DNA of 64,000 nucleotides from Aspidapion aeneum (lineage: Eukaryota; Arthropoda; Insecta; Coleoptera; Brentidae), in contig OY755038.1 in NCBI GenBank assembly GCA_963576565.1, positions 178,366,438 to 178,430,437 on the forward strand. The letters run 5' to 3'. Every line of letters starts with the position of its first letter. The stretch's first letter is position 1. A program made the position numbers and the translations under genes. Positions 33,333 through 44,101 of the stretch are shown piece by piece. Under the pieces are notes generated by a model. That model saw only the letters and a list, made by a program, of their open reading frames with translations. It searched no databases and had not been told where the DNA came from.

Positions 33333-34818
33333 TCTTAGAATCCTAGCTTGGAATGCCAATGGTCTCTTGCAACATCAGCAAGACTTGCAAGTTATTCTAG
33401 ACATAGAAAAAATTGACGTCTGTCTTGTGTCAGAAACGCATTTCACTAACCAGTCTCACATTAAATTTAAAGGTTATAAAGTGTATCATACAACTCACCC
33501 TAGCAATACTTCACATGGGGGAAGTGCTGTAATAATTAAAGAAAATATATCACACTATAAGGAGATCTGATATAAAACCATAGAGATTCAAGCTACATTA
33601 GTACGTGTAAAAACCAAAACATATACGTTAGTCATAAGTGCTGTCTATATACCACCAAGGCACTTACAAAAGAAAAATCAATATCTTAATTTTCTCAGAA
33701 AACTAGGAAACCGTTTTATAATTGGAGGTGACTTTAATGCAAAAAATACCTACTGGGGATCTAGACTGACGAATTCTAAAGGAAAAGAACTTTTGCAAGC
33801 TATTAGTGAATATCAATGTGAGCCGATATCAACTGGTAAGCCCACATACTATCCAACAGATCCAGGAAAAATTCCAGATCTAATTGATTTTTTTATAGTA
33901 ACAAATATATAGTTTTGTAGATATAGAAGAAAGTTTTGATTTACACTCAGATCATTCACCTATTAATCTAACTCTTAGTAAAAACATAATAAAGAAAGAA
34001 GCAAATATCTCTCTTGTTAATACTGACTGACTGGATTAGTTTTAAACAAAGTCTGTTAGAAAAAATAAACATATCAGTACCATTGCAAACGCCAGAACAA
34101 ATCGATAAAGAATTTGAATATTTTGTTACAAATATTCAACAAGTAGCTTGGGAAAACAGTCCAAAACCAAAGAGAATTTTTAAGGGAAAAAACTATCCAA
34201 AGGAAATTAGAGACCTTATATTGGAAAAAAGGAAAAAGTGGCGCATAAAATTAAATGAAACCAAATCAATTCATGTTAATTTTACAAACAAAAATATAAA
34301 TCACATACAAATTACAATTAACAACATTCCCGTACCATATTCAAATCAGGCAAAATATCTAGGTATGACACTTGATGCCAAATTGCGCTGGAAAGCACAT
34401 GTTAAGAAAAAAAAAAGAAGAACTTGAGATAAGGTATAGAAAAATGAACTGGCTAATTGGAAGGAAGTCCAATTTAACAATTCATAATAAGTTACTACTT
34501 TATAGACAAATACTGAAACCAGTATGGACATATGGTATTCAACTATGGGGTTGTGCTAAAGAGAGTAACATTCTAGTTGTACAGAGATTTCAAAATAAAG
34601 TATTAAGAAACATTATGAATGCACCTTGGTACGTTCGAAATAATGACCTTCATCGAGATCTAAAAATCGAAACTGTAGCAGAGACTATAAAAAAGTACGC
34701 AAAAAGCCATGAAGATAGATTCCATCGGCATGTGAATGTGGAAGCAATTCAGCTTCTAGACAATACTATGCTAGTTCGAAGACTAAAAAGAGTGAAGCCG
34801 TTTGAGCTAGTAAACTAA
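33322..34818 (+). pseudogene. Jockey-like ORF2: endonuclease with stops, RT mostly deleted
   Basis: The start has the APE-type endonuclease: LAWNANGL, the catalytic-Glu block LVSETHFT, then a TGA at 33568. It continues in frame through IIGGDFNAKNTYWGS, IPDLIDFFIV and, after a further break near 33910, SDHSPINLTL. The next ORF (34014-34427) enters the post-endonuclease linker, then jumps within SIHVNFTNKN to the late RT block SNQAKYLGMTLDAKLRWKAH. The RT palm with FADD/YADD is missing. A frameshift in an A-run at about 34410 leads to the C-terminal domain (34372-34818; LYRQILKPVWTYGIQLWGCA). Confidence 0.85.
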
Positions 34819-35040
34819 GTGAATTACACATAAAACAAAATAATGCTATAAACACAACACAATTGTAAGTTACAGAATAAATAAAGCGGGGAGAACTATT
34901 GAGTGGACCCTAAGTTTAAATCTGACTTTTCTAGTAAATTAAGTTAAAACAAAATTGCTAATTAGTCTTACTGACTAGATTGTAATACAATAAACACAGT
35001 GTGTTTGACAAATAAAAAAAATAAAATAAATAAAATTGAG

Positions 35041-36170
35041 CATTGTCATTGATCAGAATTTCAAACAGTGCATCAGAGTTTACTACCATATATTCCGTCT
35101 TCTCAAGGCTCACTTCTAGTCCCCATTCTTTATATTTACTGTAGAGTCTCCTCAACAAAAATTCCATATCATACGAATCACCAGCGAATACAACTTGGTC
35201 ATCTGCAAAATTAAGCGTAAATAAAAAGTCATCGTCTATATGTATTCCCATACCTTCGCATGATAGCTTCCATCTTCGCAAAGCAATATCTACATACAAA
35301 TTGAATAATATAGGGGATAGATTGCATCCCTGCCTAAGCCCTTTTGTTGTTTGAATTGACTCTGACAAATATCCTGTCTGTTTAATATATGATATATTAT
35401 CTGAATACATTTCCTTTATGCAGTTTAGTAAATAGTTACGGACACCAAGGTTTTTTAATGCTTTCATTAACTTGTTTCTGTGAACGTTGTCATACGCTTT
35501 CTTTAGGTCTATAAAGGTTATGTGTACTTCTTGGATTTTTCTTTTCTTTTTTTCAATTAGTTGCTGTATCACAAATAAGTTGGATGTTGGACAGGACCTT
35601 TTAGGAATAAATTCACTTTGTTCCTCACTTACAAAGTGACCCACCTCCCTTCTAAGTCTCTTTGGAAGCAGTCAACCCCATAACCTACTCAAGGCGCTTG
35701 TCACACTTAAGCCTCTATAGTAATCTGAGTTTTTCCTATCATCTTTTTTGAATAAAGAAAAAATGTGGCATATTTTCCACTTATTGGGAATTTTCTGTTG
35801 CGAAAGGCACAGATTTAATAGATGGCGAAGTCTGTGATTTAAAGTTTTACCACCATATTTAATAAGTTCTGCGACAATGTCTCCAGGTCCCGCAGATTTA
35901 CCGTTTTTCATCTCTTTTAAAGACATATTTAGTTCTTTTTCGTCGATGGGTTCAAACTCCCCAGCATCTTCGCTGGTCCAATCTTCAACTTGAAATTGTT
36001 CGCGATGTTCTACTAGTAATAACACTTAGTAGTTCTTCCATGTCTCTAAACTTATTAGCGATATTCCCATTGCTTTATTATTGGTTTTTACAGATCTTAT
36101 AGTTTGCCACACTTCTGTTGACTGAGCCCCTCCTACATATGTATTAATATGGTTGCATGAACTCAAAAAT
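35041..36170 (-). pseudogene. Non-LTR RT: linker and palm (proximal half)
   Basis: The minus-strand segment 36025-35672 is the pre-RT linker and RT-0/1 region (LKEMKNGKSAGPGDIVAELI, then IPNKWKICHIFSLFKKDDRK). After a frame break near 35650, the segment 35644-35041 carries the palm: HITFIDLKKAYDNVHRNKLM, GLRQGCNLSPILFNLYVDIA and LNFADDQVVFAGDS. The catalytic FADD pair is intact. It stops where the jockey-like element was inserted. Confidence 0.85.
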
Positions 36171-36200
36171 TAGTTGATCGTTTAACTATCAAATAGTCAA

Positions 36201-36809
36201 TTATGGATTTTTGTTGCATCGATGTCTCTCCCAAGTGTATCGATGGATGTCTTTATGGTTAAACCACGTATTTATCAATTTCAAGTTATGTTGTGCACAG
36301 AATTCTACTAACCTGTCTCCGTTATCATTCTGAATTTCTTCAGCATATTTTCCCACCACTGGGCTATCATCCTGTTTCTTTACTCTACCATTCATATCTC
36401 CTGCTAGAATAATACCCTGATTTCGTTTAACTATATATACATTATTTAGCTTTCCGTAGAACTGATTCTTAGTAATATTGTCGGAGCCATCAATAGGAGC
36501 ATAGGCGTCTACTATAACGGTATGGTATCCAAAACGCTTTAGAGTCACCATGAGTATTCGTTCGTATTTAAAATCTGTGATATAATTCTTCAGTTCGCTT
36601 TTCACGAGTATTGATACACCAGTGCAGGCGTGTTTGTGCTTTTCAACACCTGACCAAAAATGAACGTATCCACTATCTTCTTCATTACCATTTCCTTTGC
36701 GTTTTGTTCCCCTCAGTATGATAATATCTAGTTTAACGTTTTTAAGCTCTGATATTATCTCTGTCTTTTTATCAGCTATGCCACGGATGTTCCATGTTCC
36801 AATTTTCAA
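36201..36809 (-). pseudogene. Non-LTR APE-type endonuclease domain, catalytic Glu lost
   Basis: ATG at 36809 opens 202 codons starting MKIGTWNIRG, the usual start of this family. The metal-binding Glu is normally in a (Q)ETKR motif. Here the block reads ILRGTKRKG, with Gly at that spot. The later AGDMNGRV keeps its Asp and Asn. The frame ends at RCNKNP. The downstream piece (IDYLIVKRS, toward 36160) lies in another frame, and the terminal His region is not seen. It would nick target DNA if active, but is almost certainly dead. Confidence 0.82.
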
Positions 36810-36814
36810 AGTTA

Positions 36815-37590
36815 TAGAAAGATACTACGTTAAAAGTTAATTTGGGCATAAACAGAATATTTCTCTTTAAAACTAAAGTTACTGTATGGGTGTCATATAT
36901 ACAGGGTCGGATTACAGCGGGGTTTTTATAAATAATTCCCAATGAAATCTAAAAAAATTTAAATAAAAGTGGATTTGCTAAACGTAACGATATTTTAAAA
37001 AATATATACCAAATAAAATATTTTTTGCTTCTGTTAATAATTTACGAAAGAAAAAAAATAGATCAATCTGTTAACAATCAGGGTGTTTTTAAAAATAAAT
37101 AAACTTTTTATGATCATTTTAAGTAGTTTTTTTATGACAACGCTACTAATCGATATACAGAAGTCAAAGTAACCACATTACAATAATACTAGTTCAGCTT
37201 CCAGTTTCCTAAATAAAAAAATTTGTACAGAGCGGTAAAAAGAAATTAGACTATAAGGTTTCTTCGTAATTTTTTATTTTAGTACTGAAAATTCAAATAA
37301 CTAACCATTTACAGGACTCTATTTTTGTAATAAGCACTACACCACTATTTTCTGATTGTATATGCTAAGCAACAGCACTTTGCTGTCATTTTTATTGTTT
37401 TTTTACATTATTTATTATACTGCATTAACTGGAATTTTTTAATGATACTTGGCTCAGTTTGGTGCATTGTTACAGGCTATAACACTTACAGGGTGAGTCA
37501 GTGAATTCATATGAAAAGTAGTAGTCTCAAACGTTTGATCATACAGGTTATGCAGTTTAGGATATCTTTTAAACTTTGTAAGTGTAGTGT
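36815..37590. other. Intergenic with two unpaired mariner-type ends
   Basis: ATATACAGGGTCGGATTACAG at about 36896 and TTACAGGGTGAGTCAGTGAA at about 37486 look like terminal sequences of Tc1/mariner MITEs. No partner ends were found nearby. The rest is AT-rich. Confidence 0.4.
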
Positions 37591-38424
37591 TGTAGCATTT
37601 TTATTTCCCAGCCCTTATTTTCTTAAAAATGCTACATTCGATTATTTTAGTACATTAAATTTTATTTAAAAACATTTTATTATCATAAATAATTTTATAA
37701 TAATTTGTATATTTTTTTTAGTAGTAAAGACGAGATGTCTTATATAATTCATTAAATTTAATCTGCAACATTTCATCATGATCATTAAATGTGCAAAACC
37801 TTTTGACGGTCACTGGCAAAATTTTAGTTTAATTTAAAATAATAAAACTTGTTAGGAGCCACTGGTCACGGTTTTCAAATATCGAGAAAATACATGGCGT
37901 ATCTACATCGAACAAATGCGAGGACATTTTTTGCTCCTGAGTTTGGAGATCTGGGGGCAAACTTGCTGCACGGAGACAAAGGTTTCAGTGTGGGAAATAT
38001 CGGCCAACTATATGTGTGATTTTCAAATCGCCACCGGCAGATTTTCTCACAGCTCACATTTAAGTGATTTCAATTGAAAGTTCTGATGAGCTGTATTTAG
38101 TTAAAACGATATTCTGTTTTTGTGTTGAGTGAAGGATTATCTGAAATTATGTAAGTACCTACTTATATTCTTTATGAAATTATCAGTTTATTGTCTGTGC
38201 TTGTCGAAAGACATCCTCAAAATTCAGCCTTACTAATGTGAGATTTTTTCCTTGCTCACAGGCTATCTTGGTATCAATGAGCGCAGCGGTGTTGCTGTCT
38301 TGGTTGCTGTGTTGCAAAATCAATTTTACCTGTTGCTGCCAGAAAGCGATTTGTTTTCCCAACAACTTCCTCGATATTAAAACTATGTGGAGAGCTTATC
38401 TTTAGGAGTTACCCTCAAGGTTGA
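37591..38424 (+). repeat. Gypsy-1 5' LTR (834 bp direct repeat)
   Basis: It begins TGTAGCATTTTTATTTCCCA. The first 13 bases pair perfectly with TAAAAATGCTACA about 20 bases later, giving a terminal hairpin. Its right edge (CTCAAGGTTGA) lies inside the gag-like reading frame, and no primer-binding site is obvious just after it. Minus-strand open frames inside are repeated in the 3' copy and are not genes. Confidence 0.85.
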
Positions 38425-39340
38425 TTCAATTACAGAACAGATTGAAGATTTTGAAGGAACCTGTCAAGATTCGATTTTTGTCAAACTTTTGTCGCGTATT
38501 GCTCACGTGAGCCAGAGGCTCGAACGATTAAAAGCTACGGTTACTGATACGGAAGATAATACTGTAGAGGTAACAAATTTTAAAAAGGAAACTAAAGCTA
38601 CTTATCTTAAATTGGAGGATGATTTGATGGAAAAATCAACTAAGGGAAATCAGAGACCGACATCCCCTCTCTTCCCAACTTTTCAAACTCCAGTAATTAA
38701 TGTTGCACCACCGGTGATTTCTTGTAATTCTAAAAACATTCCTATCTCAGAATGGGGTATAAAATTTAACGGAGATCCGAGAAATCTTTATTCATTTTTA
38801 GAACGCGTTAGTGAATTGGCAGCTTCTCGAAAAGTCAGTAATGACGAACTTTTTCAATCAGCAGTTGAGTTTTTTATGAGTACAAATGCATTCGCTTGGT
38901 ATAGGAGAATTAAAAGTACACTTACGAATTGGGATTCATTGGTAGAGCGATTAAAAAAAGATTTTTTGTTGTCAGAAAATGATGAGGTTGTCTGGACAGA
39001 GATTCGGGCAAGGAAGCAAAAACAAAACGAGTCTGTTCATATTTTTTGTGGTCATTTGGAAGTTCTGTTTAACAGATTATCTCGTCCTCCTCATGAAAGC
39101 ACAAAAGTAAAACATGTTCGCAAAAATTTATTGTTTGGCTATGCGAGTCGTCTTGCTATTTCAGATTTTAATACAGTCGATGAACTGATTGATAGTTGTA
39201 GGAAAATTGACGAATCAAATATTTTACAGTACGATTCTTTCCACAATATTTCTACCCTTTATGGTAACGATAGAACCGATTCTAATTTTAAATCTAGATA
39301 TTTCGAATATAAAAAAAGAGAATCAACAAAAACAATTTAA
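38387..39340 (+). pseudogene. Gypsy-1 gag (capsid region)
   Basis: The open frame starts at GTG 38387; no ATG suits the start, and the frame seems to extend upstream into the LTR past a TAA at 38378. The N-terminal part is coiled-coil-like (KLLSRIAHVSQRLERLKATV), then a linker and a retrotransposon capsid: WGIKFNGDPRNLYSFLERV, FAWYRRIKSTLTNWDSLVER, QKQNESVHIFCGHLEVLFNR. The frame shifts at an A7 run (39311-39317), and the C-terminus continues in another frame. Confidence 0.85.
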
Positions 39341-39608
39341 AAAACATAATGATTTTTCTAAACATAAAAATAATAGAAATTTTAATTTTCAAAAAGAAAG
39401 AAATAATTCGAAACCTTTAAATAGAAGCAATAATGACCTTGAACATTCTGAAGGGCCTTCACAAAGGCACCGAGAACCAATAACTTGTTTTAACTGCGGT
39501 CAGTTAAATCATGTTTTTTCTGATTGCAAATTAAAGAGAAAATTATTTTGATACAAATGTGGTGCTCAAGATGTTCGAGTTAGCAATTGTCCATCTTGTT
39601 CAAAAAAC
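39312..39608 (+). pseudogene. Gypsy-1 nucleocapsid (zinc knuckle) segment
   Basis: Basic, Asn/Lys-rich sequence leads into the knuckle CFNCGQLNHVFSDC at about 39486. After a TGA at 39549, a second, Cys-rich block follows in frame (YKCGAQDVRVSNCPSC). The frame is lost again at an A6 run (39602-39607). The family role is binding and packaging of element RNA. Confidence 0.8.
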
Positions 39609-40159
39609 TAAATAAGAAGGTGCATTTTAGTGGTTCATGCACTGGTAAGTATTCCGATTTTTCCGTAACCACATCTGTAAGTAAAACTCTAAGCAACAAA
39701 AATAAATTTAACTTAGTTGATTGGGAAGAATGGAAAAATACTGTATCAAAATTTTTTAAGCAGTCGCGTGTAAATAAAATTTCCCCTCTTTTTATAGAAA
39801 AGCCCTTAGATAATCGCCCTTATATACAAGTTAAGTTATATGATCAAAATATAACCGTTTTATTAGATTCGGGTGCTACTAGTTCAGTAGTAGGTTCCCC
39901 TGGAATTGAAATTTTAAAACATTTTGACTTGGAGATTAGGCACTCCTCTTTTGAGAAAATTTGTACAGCCGATGGATCTCGTAAAATCGTTGATGGTGAG
40001 GTAGATTTACCTATTTATGTAGGCCAAACATGTCGAATTGTAAGAGCTTTAGTTGTTTCTGCACTACCCCAAGCTTTCATTTTCGGAAGCGATTTTGCAA
40101 AGCTTTTTCAGATTTGTGTGGATTTTAAAGCAAATTCGTGTTTATTGAAAATGAGTTAA
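39587..40159 (+). pseudogene. Gypsy-1 protease region
   Basis: It contains the retropepsin active site VLLDSGATSSVVGSPG at about 39860 and, downstream, the second conserved block AFIFGSDFAKLF. The frame ends with a stop just after the RT frame opens (overlap 40138-40159), which implies another one-base shift, as protease and RT are normally fused. It would process the Gag-Pol polyprotein. Confidence 0.85.
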
Positions 40160-41157
40160 ATGTTATTTCAGTGCCTGATTCTAATAAAGTTTTTAGTTTT
40201 CTGCATTCTTTAGATTCCTTGAGTGAGTCTGACCGTCTAAGAGCGGAATCAGTTATAAAATCATTTGAAGATATTTCTAGTAAAGACCATATAGGTTGTA
40301 CTGATCAATTAAAGTTGACAATTGATACAGGGAGTGCAAAACCCTTTAGGAAACGTCCTTACCCACTTTCACCCTATATGTCTAAAATTTTGAACGACGA
40401 AATTGATGATATGTTAAGACTTGGGGTTATAGAACCTTCAAATAGCCCTTGGTGCAGCCCAGTACTACTGGTGAAGAAGGCCAACGGTGAATTTCGCTTC
40501 TGCTTCGATGGGCGTGGCTTAAATGACGTCACAGTTCACGATACATACCCACTACCTAATATAAATTCTATTTTGAGCATGTTAAGAGGTGCTAAGTATA
40601 TTTCTTCAATCGATCTTCGTAAGGAATTTTGGCAAATTCCTCTCGATAATGAATCCAAACAAAAAACTGCATTTTCTGTTGTAGGTAGAGGATCCTTTCA
40701 GTTTAAAAGGGTTCCTTTTGGTTTGTGCAATGCTGCGCAAACTCAACAAAGGTTAATTGATTCTATTTTTGGTGCGAAATATCCTAATATCTATTCCTAT
40801 CTTGATGACCTTTGTTTGGCCAGTTCGGATTTAGAATCACATTTAAAGTTACTGGAGGAAGTCCGTTTAAAATTGAAAGAGGCAAATCTTACAATTAACC
40901 TTGAAAAATCGGAGTTCTTCAAAACAGAAGTCAAGTTCCTTGGCTTTATTATTGGCTCAAACTCTCTTAGAACAGATCCTGAGAAAGTTTCTTGTATGAT
41001 TAACTACCCCAGGCCTCGAACTACCACGGAGATAAAACGTTGGATAGGTCTTTGTTCTTGGTACCGTCGTTTTGTCAAAGATTTTGCTACTTTAATGGCT
41101 CCAATCAATGATCTTTTAAAAGAAAAAAAAGAAAAATCAGCCGATCACTTGGTCTGA
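40138..41157 (+). pseudogene. Gypsy-1 reverse transcriptase
   Basis: All palm blocks are present: NSPWCSPVLLVKKANGEFRF, SIDLRKEFWQIPL, FKRVPFGLCNAAQTQQRLID and the catalytic YLDDLCLASS at about 40800. The connection block SEFFKTEVKFLGFIIGS follows. Some usual residues differ (CFDGRGLN for the common C-V-D-Y-R-x-L-N). The frame breaks at an A8 run (41123-41130), after which RNase H continues in another frame. Confidence 0.9.
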
Positions 41158-42943
41158 AGCGGCGGAGGAGTCGTTTGTCAAGGTCAAGCAGCTGTTGGTG
41201 TCCGCTCCAGTCTTAGCACAGCCAGACTATAGTGAGATGTTCACGATACAGTGTGATGCGTCAAATGTAGGTCTAGGTAGTGTTCTGACACAGATTTTAG
41301 ATGGCGAGGAGAAGGTAATCGCTTATGCCAGTAGGAGTTTGTCCAGAACAGAGAGAAATTATTCTACTGTAGAAAAGGAGTGTTTGGCAGTAATCTTTGC
41401 AATAGAACGTTTTCGCTGTTACGTAGAAGGTGCAAGTAAGTTCACGGTAATCACAGACTGCTATTCCTTGTTGTGGTTAAATAATATGAAAAATCCAAGT
41501 GGTAAGTTGGCTCGATGGGCTGTTAAATTAAGAGAACATAATTTCGAATTGGTACACAGAAAGGGTACGTCAAATGTGGTACCTGATGCATTGTCTCGCA
41601 TTCCTCCGGAAGTATCGTTAGTTGAGATAGATTTAGAGCAAAATGATAACTGGTATGTAGATCTTCGATCCAAAATTCGTTCTGATCCTGAAATGTTTCC
41701 ACAGTGGAAAGTTGATGGTGATTTAGTTTACAAGTTCATTCCAGAAAAATCTTATGTAAAAACTAGTCTTCCTGAATGGAAATTCTTAGTTCCTAAACAT
41801 CAGAGAGTAAGCGTGTTAAAATGTTCCCATGATGAGAAAACTTCAGGACATTTTGGTTTCTTCAAAACTTTGTCTCGTGCACAGGAACTATATTATTGGC
41901 CCAAAATGAGAAGAGATGTCCTTCGATATTGCAAGTCTTGTAAGGTTTGTGGTTCTCAAAAAGCTTCAAATGCTCGACAAATGGGACTCATGGGTAAAGA
42001 AAAGAAAATTAGCTATCCATTTGAAATGGTTGCCCTTGATCTAATGGGACCTTTTCCTCTGTCAAAGAGAAAAAATCGATTTATTCTTGTAGTTAGCGAT
42101 TGGTTTACAAAGTACCAACTAATATGCCCTCTTCGTTCTGCAAAAATTGGTCCAATAAATAAGTTTCTGGAAGAACAAGTATTCTTGGTTTATGGAGTTA
42201 GTAATTTGGTAATTGCAGATAATGGTTGTTTTAAAGCCAAAAGTTTCCGTGATCTTTGTAGCAATTATGGTATTGAAAAGGTTTGGTATACTGCTGTGTA
42301 TTCACCTCAATGCAATTATGTTGAAAGGAATAACCGGACTGCTGGAACAATAATTCGTTGTTTTGTAGAATCACATACAGATTGGGATATTGATATAGCT
42401 AAATGTCAACATGCTATTAACACTAGTAAGCATGAAGTTCATGGCTACACCCCAGCATTTTTAAATTTCGGTAGACACATTCCTTCACATGCTGATTTTT
42501 ATAAGTTAACCTCGGGTTCAATACATAAAGATGTTGAAATTCTCCCAGGCGATAGAAATGGTTATGCTGCAAATTTGAAGGGTATGAAAGAAATTTATTC
42601 CGAAGTTAGACAAAAGCTGCACGCAGCTTATGAGCGAAATAGTAAATCGTATAATTTAAGAAAAAGAGATATTGAGTTTAAAGTAGGAGACTATGTCTGG
42701 AGAAGAAATAAAATTCTCTCAGACGCTGGAAAGCGCTTTATGGCTAAACTTGCTCCTAGGTACATATTATGTACAGTTAAGAAGAAAATCTCTCGTTTAG
42801 TGTATGATTTGCGTGAGGTTGATTCCGGTCGTATGGTTAAAAATTGGCATATAAAAGACCTAAAACCTTATCAAGAATATGATATTAATCAGTCGGATTC
42901 TGAAAATCCTTCAGAACTCTCTGAACAAGAAAATTTAGACTAA
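41131..42943 (+). pseudogene. Gypsy-1 RNase H and integrase
   Basis: RNase H spans about 41190-41600: FTIQCDASNVGLGSVL, YASRSLSRTERNYSTVEKEC and VITDCYSLLWL, the last near the third Asp. Integrase follows: His-His-Cys-Cys finger (HDEKTSGHFGF, then CKSCKVCGSQ), catalytic Asp in MVALDLMGPFP, Asp in VIADNGCFKAKS and Glu in YVERNNRTAG. A C-terminal segment has YVWRRNKILSDAGKRF and ends in an acidic tail. Continuous from 41195 to the stop; the only defect is the frame break at its start. Confidence 0.92.
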
Positions 42944-43248
42944 GTCTATCTCTTACCATTGCGGTGCACCAATGTGTAGGAATAGAATTTCGATTTCCGT
43001 GTTTGTACATAGCGTTTTGGTGTTATTCTTTTGTTGATTTTATTCTTTGCTTGGAAAGGAACATACCGATTTAGAGCCTACTCCATTATGACCTACCGAT
43101 TTTGTCTCCTTTCAGGACGTTTAATACGCGTTAGATATTAAGTTTCAAGTTAAAGGCATAAAGAAATCGACATTAGTTTATGTAAAATAGATTTAATATT
43201 TTTGTCACGATGATTATGGATCATCAAGACAAAACTATTATTGCTTTT

Positions 43249-43258
43249 AGGAGGGGGG
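43249..43258 (+). other. Gypsy-1 polypurine tract
   Basis: AGGAGGGGGG lies three bases before the 3' LTR. It is the expected primer site for plus-strand DNA. Confidence 0.8.
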
Positions 43259-43261
43259 CTG

Positions 43262-44095
43262 TGTAGCATTTTTATTTCCCAGCCCTTATTTTCTTAAAAA
43301 TGCTACATTCGATTATTTTAGTACATTAAATTTTATTTAAAAACATTTTATTATCATAAATAATTTTATAATAATTTGTATATTTTTTTTAGTAGTAAAG
43401 ACGAGATGTCTTATATAATTCATTAAATTTAATCTGCAACATTTCATCATGATCATTAAATGTGCAAAACCTTTTGACGGTCACTGGCAAAATTTTAGTT
43501 TAATTTAAAATAATAAAACTTGTTAGGAGCCACTGGTCACGGTTTTCAAATATCGAGAAAATACATGGCGTATCTACATCGAACAAATGCGAGGACATTT
43601 TTTGCTCCTGAGTTTGGAGATCTGGGGGCAAACTTGCTGCACGGAGACAAAGGTTTCAGTGTGGGAAATATCGGCCAACTATATGTGTGATTTTCAAATC
43701 GCCACCGGCAGATTTTCTCACAGCTCACATTTAAGTGATTTCAATTGAAAGTTCTGATGAGCTGTATTTAGTTAAAACCATATTCTGTTTTTGTGTTGAG
43801 TGAAGGATTATCTGAAATTATGTAAGTACCTACTTATATTCTTTATGAAATTATCAGTTTATTGTCTGTGCTTGTCGAAAGACATCCTCAAAATTCAGCC
43901 TTACTAATGTGAGATTTTTTCCTTGCTCACAGGCTATCTTGGTATCAATGAGCGCAGCGGTGTTGCTGTCTTGGTTGCTGTGTTGCAAAATCAATTTTAC
44001 CTGTTGCTGCCAGAAAGCGATTTGTTTTCCCAACAACTTCCTCGATATTAAAACTATGTGGAGAGCTTATCTTTAGGAGTTACCCTCAAGGTTGA
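43262..44095 (+). repeat. Gypsy-1 3' LTR
   Basis: It is identical to the 5' copy apart from 43779. Its right edge GTTGA is followed by GGTAAGGAAA, so the outer junction reads as a splice-donor-like GAG/GTAAGG. Confidence 0.85.
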
Positions 44096-44101
44096 GGTAA
44101 G

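Larger units (their letters stand above)
31866..35035 (+). mobile_element. Jockey-like non-LTR retrotransposon, nested, RT core deleted
   Basis: The plus-strand element has a gag-like ORF1 with three CCHC fingers (32020-33332), an endonuclease/RT ORF2 (33322-34818) and a 3' tail of (AAATAA)n ending at 35035. It interrupts the RT of the minus-strand element. The flanks share only GCAT. It carries several frame breaks and a large deletion between the endonuclease and the RT C-terminus, so it cannot be active. Confidence 0.82.
31226..36809 (-). mobile_element. Minus-strand non-LTR retrotransposon, split by a nested insertion
   Basis: Reading leftward: endonuclease (36809-36201), linker and RT (about 36150-35041), then an interruption at 31866-35035, then the remainder of the RT C-terminal region (31865-31226). 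The parts match the endonuclease/reverse-transcriptase proteins common in insects, often annotated craniofacial-development-like or endonuclease-RT. The clade (RTE- or CR1-like) is uncertain. The 5' end appears to be near the endonuclease start, and no poly(A) is obvious at the left edge. Confidence 0.82.
37591..44095 (+). mobile_element. Gypsy LTR retrotransposon 1, very young but frame-broken
   Basis: The 834-bp direct repeats (37591-38424 and 43262-44095) are collinear without indels. I saw only one difference (G at 38108, C at 43779). Between them lie gag, zinc knuckle, protease, RT, RNase H and integrase in Gypsy order, then a polypurine tract. The flanks do not give a clean target duplication; GTAAG occurs at 37578-37582 and 44097-44101 but with unexplained bases between it and the repeats. 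Confidence 0.93.

Noticed and set aside
36896..37500. MITE bounded by the two CAGGGT ends at 36900 and 37488
   Set aside because: Both ends point the same way and differ after the first six bases, so they do not form inverted termini of one element.
38183..38365. 60-codon minus-strand frames in both Gypsy-1 LTRs (also 37875-38057 and 43546-44036)
   Set aside because: They are repeated because the LTRs are repeated. No coding signature of their own.
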